In this document: positions 45,018-53,803 of the stretch, piece by piece
Numbering within the stretch: position 1 is the stretch's first letter
How the letters are laid out: every line of letters begins with the position of its first letter
Source: Rubellimicrobium aerolatum
GTDB taxonomy: Bacteria; Pseudomonadota; Alphaproteobacteria; Rhodobacterales; Rhodobacteraceae
Length of the DNA stretch: 64,000 nucleotides
Assembly: GCF_017872975.1 (NCBI RefSeq)
Contig: NZ_JAGGJP010000003.1
Coordinates: 186,001 to 250,000 of the forward strand
Reading direction: 5' to 3'
Position numbers and translations under genes: made by a program
The notes under the pieces: generated by a model
Databases searched by the model: none
What the model was told of the DNA's origin: nothing
Seen by the model: only the letters and a program-made list of their open reading frames with translations

Positions 45018-45950
45018 ATGGCGCTCCTGGCGGGGCAGCGCAAGGCCTTCAACCCTGCGCGCGCCATCGGCGGGCCCGTGGCCCTTGCCGTGATGGTCTG
45101 GGTCATGGCCGCCATCGTGGCGCTTACCCGGCCCATCCCGGCGCTCCTCCTGATCATGGGCCTGCTGTTCTTCGGGGCTTTCTACGTCACCCGGCGCACC
45201 GGCAGCGCTGTCGGTATGCTGATCCTGATCGCCGGCGTGATGATGCCGATCGTGGGCATGAAGGATCCCTCGCTGCTCATGGTCTTGCGCGACGGCTTTC
45301 TGCTGGCCTGCCTCGTGGCGGGCATCGCCATCCCGCTGCTCTACCTGCTCCTCCCAGCCGCCACGCGCGAGCGGCACGAGGACGCACCCCGTCCCGCCCC
45401 CGGACACCATGGGGCGGGATCGCTGATCCGGGCCGTGGTGCTGCTGGCCCTGTGCTTCTGGCTCTACGCGGTGCTGCCCGTGTCCGACCTCATCCTGGCC
45501 ATCGCCGCGGTCTTTCCGCTGATCTTCCCGACCCGGGACGAGGCCTTCGCCAAGGCCGCCGAGCGCAGCCTCGCCACGCTCTACGGGGCGGCTGCCGCGC
45601 TGGCCGTGCTGGCGGCGCTGAGCCTGTCGGCGCACTTCGCCACGCTGCTGTGCCTGGTGTTCCTCACGACCTACCTCTTCGGCGAGGCCATGATCTCCGG
45701 CCGGCGCTCGGCTTCCGTCTATCCGTTCGCCGCGTCGAGCGCGCTGGGACTGGTCGCGACGGCGCTGACCACCGGCTCGCCCGGCGCGGCCCTCGTGGGC
45801 CGGATCGTGCTGACGCTCGCGGGGGCGCTGGGAGCGGCCCTTCTCGTGGCGCACCTCGACTGGCTGTTCCTGACGCCGGTCCGGCACGCGGACGATCACA
45901 GCCCGCACCCGGCGATCCAGCGTCGCCGAAGAGGGCAGGAGATCGTTTGA
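45018..45950 (+). CDS. DUF2955-like inner-membrane protein, N terminus uncertain
   Basis: About 310 residues with nine or ten membrane segments (ARAIGGPVALAVMVWVMAAI; LLIMGLLFFGAFYVTRRTGS; VLPVSDLILAIAAVFPLIFP). It resembles DUF2955 (FusC-like) proteins, usually encoded beside an HlyD-type adaptor in efflux systems; no adaptor is present. ATG 45018 is the first ATG, but homology-like sequence (LLRPALGTLCAVIP) continues upstream in the same frame without a good start. VILPEARR, a typical family N terminus, starts at 44926 in another frame. The 5' end may therefore be frameshifted or truncated. Confidence 0.6.
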   Translation: MALLAGQRKAFNPARAIGGPVALAVMVWVMAAIVALTRPIPALLLIMGLLFFGAFYVTRRTGSAVGMLILIAGVMMPIVGMKDPSLLMVLRDGFLLACLVAGIAIPLLYLLLPAATRERHEDAPRPAPGHHGAGSLIRAVVLLALCFWLYAVLPVSDLILAIAAVFPLIFPTRDEAFAKAAERSLATLYGAAAALAVLAALSLSAHFATLLCLVFLTTYLFGEAMISGRRSASVYPFAASSALGLVATALTTGSPGAALVGRIVLTLAGALGAALLVAHLDWLFLTPVRHADDHSPHPAIQRRRRGQEIV

Positions 45951-46070
45951 GCGCCGCTGGGCCGCTGGGTCGGCCGATGCACGAGCGGCTTTCCTGGAAC
46001 GCGGCAGGCGTCTCCTGGGACTGGGCGAAGGCCGCCCCAGGCGACCCTTTGCGGGTTTGAGGCTACATGC

Positions 46071-46492
46071 TCAGGGCCCGGTCGCCCCTTCGGTGGGCAA
46101 GGCCGCCAGGAAGCGGGTCACGCTCTCGGCCACCCGCGCTGTGGCCTCTGGATCGAAGCCGAGGTGCTGAGCACGGCGTGGATGCGCTGGTCGAAGCCGT
46201 GGTCGGCCCCCGGCAGGATGCGGACCCGGACCGGGGTGCCCGTGCTCACGATGGTGTCCGCGCCCGCGAGCACCTTGAGAACCGGAAGCATGGGGTCCAT
46301 CGCAGCCCTCCGTGTCGCGGGGTTGAGCGGCCCGCAGCAGGGGTACAGAAGGATGGTGCCGGACAGGCGGCCGACGGCGGTTTGGCGCGGCTCGGACCAG
46401 GCGGTCAGCCCGGGCGGCGGCGTCTCCCGGCTCAGGCGGTCGACGAGCTCCATTGCCGTCCAAGCTCCGTGCGACGCGCCGAGCCGCACCAC
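46071..46492 (-). pseudogene. dienelactone hydrolase-family remnant, truncated and frameshifted
   Basis: Reading leftward: VVRLGASHGAWTAMELVDRL (nucleophile-elbow region), LYPCCG, then DTIVSTGTPVRVRILPGADHGFD (catalytic His region). Near 46160 the frame changes and the expected end continues as LGFDPEATARVAESVTRFLA to a stop at 46071. The first hundred or so residues of the family are missing upstream of the elbow. The remnant sits in a low-coding-density stretch. Confidence 0.7.
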
Positions 46493-46520
46493 GCGCCCGC
46501 CGTCCAGCCCTTACATGCCG

Positions 46521-47476
46521 TCACCTCACTCCCCGCCTTCCCTCCATGCAGCCCGTGTCGAGCGTCGGTCCGCAGCGCTCCATGAGCCGGTCGAGCGCCG
46601 CCTCGTCCCAGCCGTCGGGCTCACTGATCGCGACCCATCCCCGGACGTGCTCGTCGGCCGTGGCGAGGTAGGAGTGCTGCACGGCCACGGTGGCCACGTC
46701 GCCGCCGTGGAGGAACTCATGACGTCGTGGGAGCCTGGATCGAGCCAGCCCGTGCCCGTGGGGATGGCGAGCACCAGCAGCGCACGGTCCCAGGCGCGCA
46801 CACGGTCCATCTCGGCCAGTGCCGCCGCCGTGCGGCCCTCGGCGGTGTCGGCCTGCTCGCGGCCGACATGGATGCGGAGCAGCTGGAGCGCCTCGCGCCC
46901 GGTGAAGGCCGCGATGCCGGCAGCATCGGGCCTTGAGGCCTCGTCGGCCAGACCGAAGAGCACGCGCACGACCCCGTGCTCGGTCACGACACAAAGGAGG
47001 AGTGCGGCGACCACGAGGCCCAGGAGGTTGGCCGCGCGCGGCGACAGGACGTGCCCCAACGTCTGCGCGGTCCTGCGCGCGAGGCTTCGGACCAGCCGGG
47101 CGAGCAGCAGCACAGATCCGAACACGACGCTCGCGATGCCGAGGCTCAAGGGCAGGTGGCCCTGCGTGACCTCCTCCATGCCCACCGTGCTCCGGACCGA
47201 GGTCTGCCAACGCACGACGTTGGCGGCGCACCAGACCAGGAGCGCAAGCGCGACGACCGCGATCACGGCGTGGACGGCCCGAGCCGCCGCGCCGCGCCGC
47301 ATCGGCAGATCGAAGGCGCGCCAGAACCCATGGACCAAGCGCCGAGCCCGTGGCCTGCGAGGAGCGACAGCCCGCCTGGAACGCCTTGCAGCACCGGCGG
47401 GCGGGGCACCAGCGAAGGGGTCAGGGAGGAGGCCAGGAACGTGAGGCCTAGGCACAAGGGCCAGAGTTGTGCTGGG
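46521..47476 (-). pseudogene. Abhydrolase_9 membrane alpha/beta-hydrolase, broken in three frames
   Basis: Reading leftward: N-terminal LTFLASSLTPSLVPRPPVLQ in one frame (about 47430-47360); then a second frame with membrane segments and SLGIASVVFGSVLLLARLVR, IAAFTGREALQLLRIHVGRE and AIPTGTGWLDPGSH; then a third from about 46720, EFLHGGDVATVAVQHSYL. These are successive blocks of the Abhydrolase_9 (formerly DUF2319) family. At least two frameshifts are needed, a loop before IAAFTG appears deleted, and the GxSxG part is absent, so the gene is dead. Confidence 0.7.
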
Positions 47477-47819
47477 CCAAGGAAGTGACGGCCGTCACGT
47501 TCTCTGGTCGCATGCCCCCGCCCATTGCTTGCGCCAGAAGTTGGCCCGAGGCGGCGCGATCGCTCGGGGCCCCATGAGCGGGCAGGGGACCACAGCCGAG
47601 ATGACGAGATGGAGGGCGCCGTGGAGCGACGCTGCACCTCGCGACCCAGATGCGGCGGCTGGATAGAAAACAAAACCAGCAGCGCGCCATTCGTGACCTG
47701 TCGACCGCTCGCTCGCCGCAGTCCGATCAGCGGCTTGGGCCTCCAGCTTGGCCCAGGTCCCAGGGACAAGAAGACGCATCCGGGGTTCACTGGCCTGGGC
47801 CTCCCGGCCTCCAGGCCTC

Positions 47820-47990
47820 GCCCGTCACGCTGAGTCGCGCCCTCCTCGTCCGTCAGGTGCCGCCGCCACTCCGAGCCTTGCCAGAACCGGTCGTCGATCC
47901 CGTGCAGAAGCTCGCCCGTCCAGGTTACGGCCGCGTCGCGGGCCTGCTCGGGTTCCTTCAGGTCGCGTCGGGCCTCGTCGCGCTTGGCTC
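47820..47990 (-). pseudogene. DUF6894-family fragment
   Basis: Minus-strand translation gives LKEPEQARDAAVTWTGELL, then DDRFWQGSEWRRHLTDEEGA, matching the C-terminal half of DUF6894 proteins and the copy near 57.9 kb (ALLRDLGARFWADADWRMHV). The N-terminal MPRxFFH block is missing, and after DEEGA the frame is disturbed (ARLSVTGEA continues in another frame). Confidence 0.6.
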
Positions 47991-48150
47991 AACGAGGCTG
48001 GTGGACGAGTTCAGCCTTGAGCTTGTGGCTCGTGACTGTCCTGCCGCTTGCGCGATAGGCGCCCCGCACCGCTCGTAACCGGCCCCCTGAGCCCCCATAT
48101 GTGTCCTACCCCTGGAGTAATCCTTCGGGGGAACATGGAAGGCTCCTCGC
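47991..48150. other. short gap, no feature seen
   Basis: The stretch before the next small gene has mixed codon bias and no recognisable protein or RNA. Confidence 0.3.
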
Positions 48151-48411
48151 ATGGACGCCAACAAGCTCGGACTCAGCGTCATCCTCGCTCAGGACGAACT
48201 CGACCAAGTTCGGGCCGGATATGCTGCGGATTACGACATGGCGCGCGCGCGTCAGGTTGCGGCCACGGCTCGCAGGACTGCCGAAAGCGAGAGCCTGAAC
48301 AGGATCCAGCCCGGCACCAGCGAACGGACTCAGGCCCGGTGGCACGACGAAGGGGGCGGGCCCGCGGACGAGCAGGTCAGCCCGTTGGCGTGCAATTCAG
48401 CACGCTCCTGA
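48151..48411 (+). CDS. hypothetical 86-residue protein
   Basis: MDANKLGLSVILAQDELDQV, then YDMARARQVAATARRTAESE; soluble and helical, Gly/Asp-rich toward the end. GGAAGG lies 9 bases before the ATG. GC at third codon positions is high but less strict than in core genes. The family is not recognised. Only moderately likely to be real. Confidence 0.4.
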   Translation: MDANKLGLSVILAQDELDQVRAGYAADYDMARARQVAATARRTAESESLNRIQPGTSERTQARWHDEGGGPADEQVSPLACNSARS

Positions 48412-48678
48412 GCGGCCGTTGCGCAGGGGCGTCCCACGGTGGTTCCCGAGCACGGGTGAGGGAGGCCCCCGGTGGAGACCCGCGCGTCGAGCGGGTTCAG
48501 CTTTTTCCGTCGGCTCCGCGTCAAGCACGCGACGCAGTCCAAGCGAAGCACGGCCACCCCTCGAAGATCGTCCGCAAGGCCCTCCTCCTTGGGTGCATGG
48601 AGGGCCCTTTGGCGCAGCCACAAGACCAGACGAAGCAGATCCCCGCTAAATCGACTTTCATCAACAGGAGAACAACCC

Positions 48679-48816
48679 ATGGCCAAGGGTCAGAAGCGCT
48701 CGAACAAGGAAGTCAAGAAGCCCAAGCAGAAGAAGGTCGCCCCGGCCGCGCCTGCCACGTTCGAGAAAGGCTTGTCGGGCGCAGGTGCCCCGCCGAAGAA
48801 GAGCGACCGCCAGTGA
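48679..48816 (+). CDS. small Lys-rich conserved protein (MAKGQKRSNKE family)
   Basis: 45 residues: MAKGQKRSNKEVKKPKQKK, then a Pro/Ala linker and GAGAPPKKSDRQ. AGGAGAAC lies just before the ATG. Short proteins beginning MAKGQxRSNxExKKPK are widespread in alphaproteobacteria (from memory) with no known function; the basic composition suggests nucleic-acid or ribosome contact. A longer in-frame ORF from 48472 is low-complexity and not supported. Confidence 0.75.
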   Translation: MAKGQKRSNKEVKKPKQKKVAPAAPATFEKGLSGAGAPPKKSDRQ

Positions 48817-49257
48817 TGGCTCTGGGCGCGGTACATCCGTAAGGCGATCAACCGTGACGACGTTCGTGCCATGTCGGGGCCAACTGGCCTTGTAGTCGGA
48901 AACGGGCGGGGAGGCTGCCGGATCCGTCAAGGGGCTCCTTGCATGGTTTCGGCGTCGCCGACGGGCCGGTGCAGGCATCGCGTCGACACCCGAGTCGACC
49001 TGCCATGGAGCTTGGCCGGCGTGACGGACGACCCCATGATTCCGACGGATACGTCATCACGGTCGAGAGACTCTTTTCCGATCGTTCCGGGCTGCTTGCT
49101 TGAGCCCAGAAGGAGTGAAACAGGAACAACCGTCGCCGCGAGGTGCGCCGTCCCATCCCGTGCAGGCCTCCGCGCCCGGCGCAACTGGTCGGGCGCGCTT
49201 CATCTCGGGTGCCCGCGGGTCTGGGTCGAGCATCAGCCGTGCCCCTGACCCGTCCAG
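48817..49257. other. 441-bp gap, nothing recognised
   Basis: Open frames exist on both strands, but none has genome-like codon bias, a good ribosome-binding site or a recognisable motif. Confidence 0.4.
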
Positions 49258-49551
49258 CTAGACGTCGTAACCGCTGGTTCCCCGCCGGACTGCCTGCATC
49301 AGGGTGAACACCGCGCCAGAGAAGTTGGCCGGCTGCTTCGCCCCGTCTCGATGGGCGCGCGCCGCCTCCAGCACGAGGGCCTTCACCCGTGCCAGGGACT
49401 GTCTTTCCGACTTCGACCGATGGGAGGCGGACGCTGACAGCGCCTCCACGGTGCGCAGGCGCAACTCGAGCGCATCGAAGGCGTCCTGCGTCGTGGCCCT
49501 GCGATGAGCGTCCCGCAGGCCCTCAAGCTCCTCAAGCAAGCGCTGCTTCAT
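49258..49551 (-). CDS. hypothetical helical protein
   Basis: 97 residues from Met at 49551: MKQRLLEELEGLRDAHRRAT, QDAFDALELRLRTVEALSAS, then a basic helix and NFSGAVFTLMQAVRRGTSGY. The AAGGAACGG before this Met supports it; an upstream Met at 49623 in the same frame is possible. Coiled-coil-like and soluble. Family not recognised. Confidence 0.55.
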   Translation of the reverse strand: MKQRLLEELEGLRDAHRRATTQDAFDALELRLRTVEALSASASHRSKSERQSLARVKALVLEAARAHRDGAKQPANFSGAVFTLMQAVRRGTSGYDV

Positions 49552-49704
49552 CCGTTCCTTCCTTGCATCGGCCCAGTTCGCCTTGATGAGCCGCCCAGGC
49601 TCGGGCGGCCCTGACCAACGCACGCCTCCAGTGGCCGCAACGAGCCGGCAGGTACCCGAACGATCGCGACCACGGCGAACCTCCGACTCTTCGCCCCTGC
49701 CATG

Positions 49705-50058
49705 TCAAGCGGCGTCGAGATCCAGACCTTGGATGCAGGCCTGCGCGAGATCGCGGTTGGGCGCGTCCGCGCCAGGCACCGTGGCCCAGCCGGCAGCCTT
49801 GACGGCGTCCCGGCGCTGGTAGGTGGTGGCCTCCGTGCTGGTCGCCAGCTTGGTCGTCCTCTCCGGATCGTCCTGCGGGATCTGCAGGCAGATGGGCACC
49901 AGGGCCGAGATGACCGCGTCGTGCGCCAGATCGGCCGCCATCCCGTCGGCGCCTCCACCCGTCATCCAGCCGCCCCAGGAAAATCCCAGCGCCATCACCG
50001 CGACCGCGCCGATCGCCGCGCCGAAGACTCCAGGCTTGAGCCATTCAGAAGTCGTCAT
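49705..50058 (-). CDS. conserved hypothetical membrane-anchored protein
   Basis: 117 residues: MTTSEWLKPGVFGAAIGAVA, one membrane segment (AAIGAVAVMALGFSWGGWMT), then a periplasmic part with YQRRDAVKAAGWATVPGAD and two Cys (ICLQ, ACIQ). Proteins starting SEWLKPGxxGAxxGAxAxxxxGFSWGGW are common in Rhizobiales-type genomes (from memory), function unknown. Its start overlaps the stop of the upstream gene by 4 bp, so the two form an operon. Confidence 0.8.
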   Translation of the reverse strand: MTTSEWLKPGVFGAAIGAVAVMALGFSWGGWMTGGGADGMAADLAHDAVISALVPICLQIPQDDPERTTKLATSTEATTYQRRDAVKAAGWATVPGADAPNRDLAQACIQGLDLDAA

Positions 50059-50369
50059 GACCTTTCCTCCAGGGGAGAAAGCGCCGCTTCGCTCGGCTCC
50101 GCCTTGTCGGCTGGAGCGCGGTCGCGAACCAAAGCCGCTTCCAGGTCCCTGGGGTCGATGGGGCGCATCTCGGCGGAGCCCCTGCCGCTCGCCTCCCTGC
50201 CGATCAGCAGAAAGGTTCCAGTCCGGCGGTACGCCTCGAAGCTGAGCCCTTGCAGGAGCTCCTCGTCCAATTCGACCTGGTACTCACCGGCCGGAAGTTC
50301 GTCCTCATAGCCCGCGATGCGGAACGGATGGACGAAGGTGACCGGTCGTCGTGTCGTGCGCGAGCTCAT
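50055..50369 (-). CDS. conserved hypothetical protein, small beta-rich
   Basis: 104 residues: MSSRTTRRPVTFVHPFRIAG, then DELPAGEYQVELDEELLQGL and FEAYRRTGTFLLI. The pattern VTFxxPFxLxGxxxxxPAGxYxVExDEE recurs in small rhizobial proteins of unknown function (from memory). GGAGGTAGGGCG precedes the ATG at 50369. First gene of a two-gene operon with the membrane-anchored protein; a promoter lies about 180 bp upstream. Confidence 0.8.
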   Translation of the reverse strand: MSSRTTRRPVTFVHPFRIAGYEDELPAGEYQVELDEELLQGLSFEAYRRTGTFLLIGREASGRGSAEMRPIDPRDLEAALVRDRAPADKAEPSEAALSPLEERS

Positions 50370-50549
50370 CGCCCTACCTCCAGAACGCCGACACCCGGAA
50401 CAGGCGCGACGGTTCAGAACGGACTTCTTGAGGGGAACCTTCCACCGGATCGGTCCGACAGGATTCGGTCCGATGCTGCGGTTGTCCAAAAAGAGATGGT
50501 GATTGGGGTGACCATTTTCAATCGCCCGATTAGGAAAACTTTCCCAATA

Positions 50550-50578
50550 TATTCTAATTATCATGCCTTCTGTTTCAA
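50550..50578 (-). promoter_or_regulatory. putative promoter reading toward 50369
   Basis: On the minus strand TTGAAA (50578-50573) and AGAATA (50555-50550) have a 17-bp spacer, within the most AT-rich stretch of the window. It would leave a leader of about 175 bases before the gene at 50369. Confidence 0.4.
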
Positions 50579-50663
50579 AGACCGATTGGTCTGGTTTTGG
50601 CTCGGAGGCGTGCTGCTCGGGTCGTTGACGCCAGCCGGGGTCCGCGCGGCCGGCTTGCCCCCT

Positions 50664-50815
50664 TCAGGCCCGGCTTCCATGGGTCTCGGCCTGGGCCTTG
50701 GTGAACTCGGCCCCGAAGAGCAGGATGAGCGACGAACAGCAGATCCACAGCATGATGCTGATGATCGGCGCGGCCGCCCCGTGGGCCGAGGTCACGTCGT
50801 TGATCGAGGGCTGGC
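50664..50815 (-). pseudogene. C-terminal fragment of a YihY/BrkB-family membrane protein
   Basis: SINDVTSAHGAAAPIISIML, then WICCSSLILLFGAEFTKAQA and ETHGSRA at a stop. This is the last membrane segment and tail of YihY/BrkB proteins (consensus GAAGSLxxxLLWVYYSxxILLFGAEFT). Nothing of the preceding 250 residues is found upstream in any frame. Confidence 0.7.
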
Positions 50816-51863
50816 TGGCACCTGGGACTCGCATGATGGCACGCACCCTGGATACGGGTGGGTTGGCCCTGGCGCCGGTCCACCAACAGGCCACCTCCAG
50901 CGCGCGCCGACTGGGGGGGCGGCAGAGCCTACTCCTGAAGCCCCTGAAGGGTTCTTGAACCCAGTCATCGGGGGGCTCAAGTCCGTCCGCTGCGGGTCCG
51001 ACCGATCAGACGGCGTGACGGCCTTGGCGCCGCAACTTGCCATCCCCTCACTCGGATGCTCCAGCGCGGCAGTTGCCGCGACATCCGCGTTCCATCCAAG
51101 CCGAGCGGCCGCATCGAAGAATTCAGGCTGCGACTTGCCTTGCAGGATGGTTGGTCCCACGACCTCGTAATAGAGCCTGCGAACTCCATCTACATAGGTG
51201 CCCGCGCGGTAGTCCCGCACGAGGAATGGGGAACCCTTCCATGGGTGCCAGCACACCGTCCATCAGCCTCGGTATCGCCTGCTCCGAGATCGACAGGGCT
51301 CGCGCCCGCTGGGCGCATCAGGCGGCTCGAAGATGCGTCGCGAACCTTGATTGGGAGCCGGGGCCTCCCCATGCGCCCGAGGCCAGTCCTGTGGAAGCCC
51401 AAGCCCGCCGGCTCGGCTGAAGACGCGGACCAGGAACGTCCTTCTCTGAACCTCCCGGTCTGCGCGGCGCCATCCGGTGCAGTGGTCCTAGACATTCGCC
51501 ACGGCGACGAGGTGATTCCCCCGGCAGCCGACGCCCTGCAGCCAAGAAGTAGACCGGACATGACCCATGTGTTGCCACACTGGATGCGGAGCGGAGCCCA
51601 CAAGGTGAGGACTGCGACCAAGCCGGGTTTGGCTCCCTATCCGCTCCTGATCCTCGTCGTGCTCTTGGTCCTGGGTGGTCCTTGGTAAGAGGCTCTCGAA
51701 GAAGCTCAGGGCCGGGTCGTTCCATGAACAACGGATGCGAGTCCAGGGGCTCTCACCCGATCACCAACATCCGTCTTCCTCAAGGCCCGCTCGCAGTGCC
51801 ATACAGGCGTATGCGCGGATCAGCGACCCTGCGGGCCATGTCGAGATCGGACCGGTCGGCACA

Positions 51864-52994
51864 ATGAGCACCGGAGCCTCGCCTCCGATTGAGGCAGCCT
51901 CCAACGGGACACGCCTCACGGTGACCCTGACGGGGGACGCCACCGTGCTCGGGGCGACAGCCCTGCACGCGGCGCTCGCTTCGGTGCCGCTGGATCGTGA
52001 CGTCCAGGTCGACCTTGCGGCGGCGGCGCGGATCGACACGGCCGGGGCCTGGGCGCTGGCCATGCTGCGCCGCCGGCTCGAGCAGGCGGGACGCGGGATG
52101 ACGGTCACGGGCGCCGGAGAGACGACGCTGGCCTTCCTCGGCACGGTCGATGCCGCCATCCCCGAAGGCGAGCGCCCGCCAGAGCCGCGCCTTGGGCTGG
52201 CAGATCGGCTGGAACATCTGGGGCGGGCCGTCGCGGGTAGCGTGGGGTTCCTGCTGGCGCTGACCGGGTATCTGGGGCTGTTCCTCGCACGGCTGGCCCG
52301 CTCGGCGCTGCACCCGCGCCAGTTCCGTCTGACCTCCCTGGTCCACCACTGCCAGGAGGTGGGGCTGAAGGCGGTGCCGATCGTCGCGGTCATGGCCTTC
52401 CTGATCGGGGTGGTGCTTGCCTTCCAAGGAGCGGCGCAGCTTCGGCAGTTCGGCGCGGAAATCTTCGTGGTCGACCTGATCGCGATCTCGATCCTGCGGG
52501 AGCTGGGCATCCTGCTCACCGCGATCATCGTCGCGGGCCGGACCGCCTCGGCCTACACCGCGGCCATCGGCTCCATGAGGATGCGCGAGGAGCTCGACGC
52601 CATGCGGACGCTCGGGCTCGATCCGGCCGACGTGCTCTTCGTGCCGAGGATCCTCGCCCTGCTGCTGATGCTCCCGATCCTGGGGCTGGTGGCGAACGTG
52701 GCGGGCCTTCTGGGCGGCGCGCTGATGGCCTGGACCCAGCTCGGCATCTCGCCTGCCATGTTCCAGACCCGGCTCGTGGAGGGCACGGGCATGAGCCATG
52801 TGCTCGTCGGCATGATCAAGGCGCCGGTCTTTGCCCTGATCATCGGGGTGGTGGGCTGCCACGCCGGCATGCAGGTGGAGCGCGACACCGAGTCGCTCGG
52901 GCGGATGACTTCGAACGCCGTCGTCACGGCGATCTTCGCCGTGATCCTGACGGACGCGGTGTTCTCCATCTTCTTCGCGCAGGTGGGCCTGTGA
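51864..52994 (+). CDS. MlaE-type permease with N-terminal STAS domain
   Basis: 376 residues. An N-terminal STAS-like domain (about 10-105; VQVDLAAAARIDTAGAWALA) is followed by an MlaE/YrbE permease (HHCQEVGLKAVPIVAVMAFL; AFQGAAQLRQFGAEIFVVDL; GRTASAYTAAIGSMRMREEL). The fusion puts in one chain what E. coli Mla splits into MlaE and MlaB. It is the inner-membrane part of an MCE lipid transporter. ATG 51864 is chosen; the in-frame extension lacks coding character. The stop overlaps the next start (GTGA). Confidence 0.92.
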   Translation: MSTGASPPIEAASNGTRLTVTLTGDATVLGATALHAALASVPLDRDVQVDLAAAARIDTAGAWALAMLRRRLEQAGRGMTVTGAGETTLAFLGTVDAAIPEGERPPEPRLGLADRLEHLGRAVAGSVGFLLALTGYLGLFLARLARSALHPRQFRLTSLVHHCQEVGLKAVPIVAVMAFLIGVVLAFQGAAQLRQFGAEIFVVDLIAISILRELGILLTAIIVAGRTASAYTAAIGSMRMREELDAMRTLGLDPADVLFVPRILALLLMLPILGLVANVAGLLGGALMAWTQLGISPAMFQTRLVEGTGMSHVLVGMIKAPVFALIIGVVGCHAGMQVERDTESLGRMTSNAVVTAIFAVILTDAVFSIFFAQVGL

Positions 52995-53797
52995 CGCAGG
53001 TCGCTCCCGCCAGCCTCCAGCCCGAGCTGGTGATCGGCTTGCGCGGCCTGCGCAACCAGTTCGGCAGCCATGTCGTTCACGACAACCTCGACCTCGATGT
53101 GCGCCGGGGCGAGATCCTGGGGGTGGTCGGCGGGTCGGGCACGGGCAAGTCGGTCCTGCTGCGCTCCATCGTCGGCCTCCAGCGCCCCGCGGCCGGGACG
53201 GTCACGGTGCTGGGCACCGACGTGCTCTCGGCCAGCGAGGAGGAGCGCAAGGCCCTGGAGGCGCGCTGGGGCGTGATGTTCCAGGACGGCGCGCTGTTCT
53301 CGTCGCTCACCGTGCGGGAGAACGTCGAGGTGCCGCTGAGAGCGGTCCCGGGCCTCGACCCTGCGGTCAGGGTCGCCCTGGCGGACCTCAAGGTCGCGAT
53401 GGCGGGGCTGCCTCCCCTGGCGGGGGACAAGTATCCTTCCGAGCTCTCGGGCGGAATGCGCAAGCGGGCCGGGCTCGCGCGGGCCCTCGCGCTCGACCCG
53501 GAGATCGTGTTCCTCGACGAACCCACGGCCGGGCTCGACCCGATCGGCGCCTCGGCCTTCGACGCGCTGATCCTCCGCCTCAGCCGCTCCATGGGGCTGA
53601 CGGTGTTCCTGGTGACGCACGACCTCGACACGCTTCATGCCGTCTGCGACAGGGTGGCGGTCCTCGCGGAGAAGAAGGTGCTGGTCACCGGCACCATGCG
53701 TGAGATGCTGGACGTCGATCACCCCTGGGTCCGCGAGTACTTCCACGGCCCCCGCGCGCGGGCGGCCTTGGGCGCCGCCCCCATTGCACAGGACTGA
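52991..53797 (+). CDS. MlaF-type ABC ATPase of the MCE transporter
   Basis: 268 residues, GTG start overlapping the permease stop. Walker A GGSGTGKS, Q-loop (VMFQDGALFSSLTV), signature LSGGMRKR, Walker B EIVFLDEPTAGLDP, H-loop VTHDLDT. Supplies energy for phospholipid movement between the membranes. Confidence 0.94.
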   Translation: MTQVAPASLQPELVIGLRGLRNQFGSHVVHDNLDLDVRRGEILGVVGGSGTGKSVLLRSIVGLQRPAAGTVTVLGTDVLSASEEERKALEARWGVMFQDGALFSSLTVRENVEVPLRAVPGLDPAVRVALADLKVAMAGLPPLAGDKYPSELSGGMRKRAGLARALALDPEIVFLDEPTAGLDPIGASAFDALILRLSRSMGLTVFLVTHDLDTLHAVCDRVAVLAEKKVLVTGTMREMLDVDHPWVREYFHGPRARAALGAAPIAQD

Positions 53798-53803
53798 GCC
53801 GCC

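Larger units (their letters stand above)
50370..51863. other. 1.5-kb low-coding region
   Basis: Holds an AT-rich patch with a promoter (50470-50585), a YihY/BrkB tail fragment (50664-50815) and otherwise only unsupported frames. One weak minus-strand segment near 51200-51050 (LYYEVVGPTILQGKSQPEFF, then AARLGWNADVAATAA) may be part of a decayed gene; I could not place it. Confidence 0.5.

Noticed and set aside
45951-46060. Short frame ending HERLSWNAAGVSWDWAKAAP
   Set aside because: Too short, no start signal, no recognisable family; possibly the end of a lost gene.
48871-49248. Open frame of about 125 codons on the plus strand
   Set aside because: Codon bias unlike the genome, Arg/Ser-rich low-complexity translation, no ribosome-binding site.
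50977-51256. Minus-strand frame containing LYYEVVGPTILQGKSQPEFF
   Set aside because: Part looks protein-like, but the start, end and family are unclear and it runs into low-complexity sequence, so it is mentioned only in the gap description.
51056-51688. Plus-strand frame ending in a hydrophobic segment LAPYPLLILVVLLVLGGPW
   Set aside because: The hydrophobic end suggested a DUF3309-like peptide, but the sequence does not match and no start is supported.
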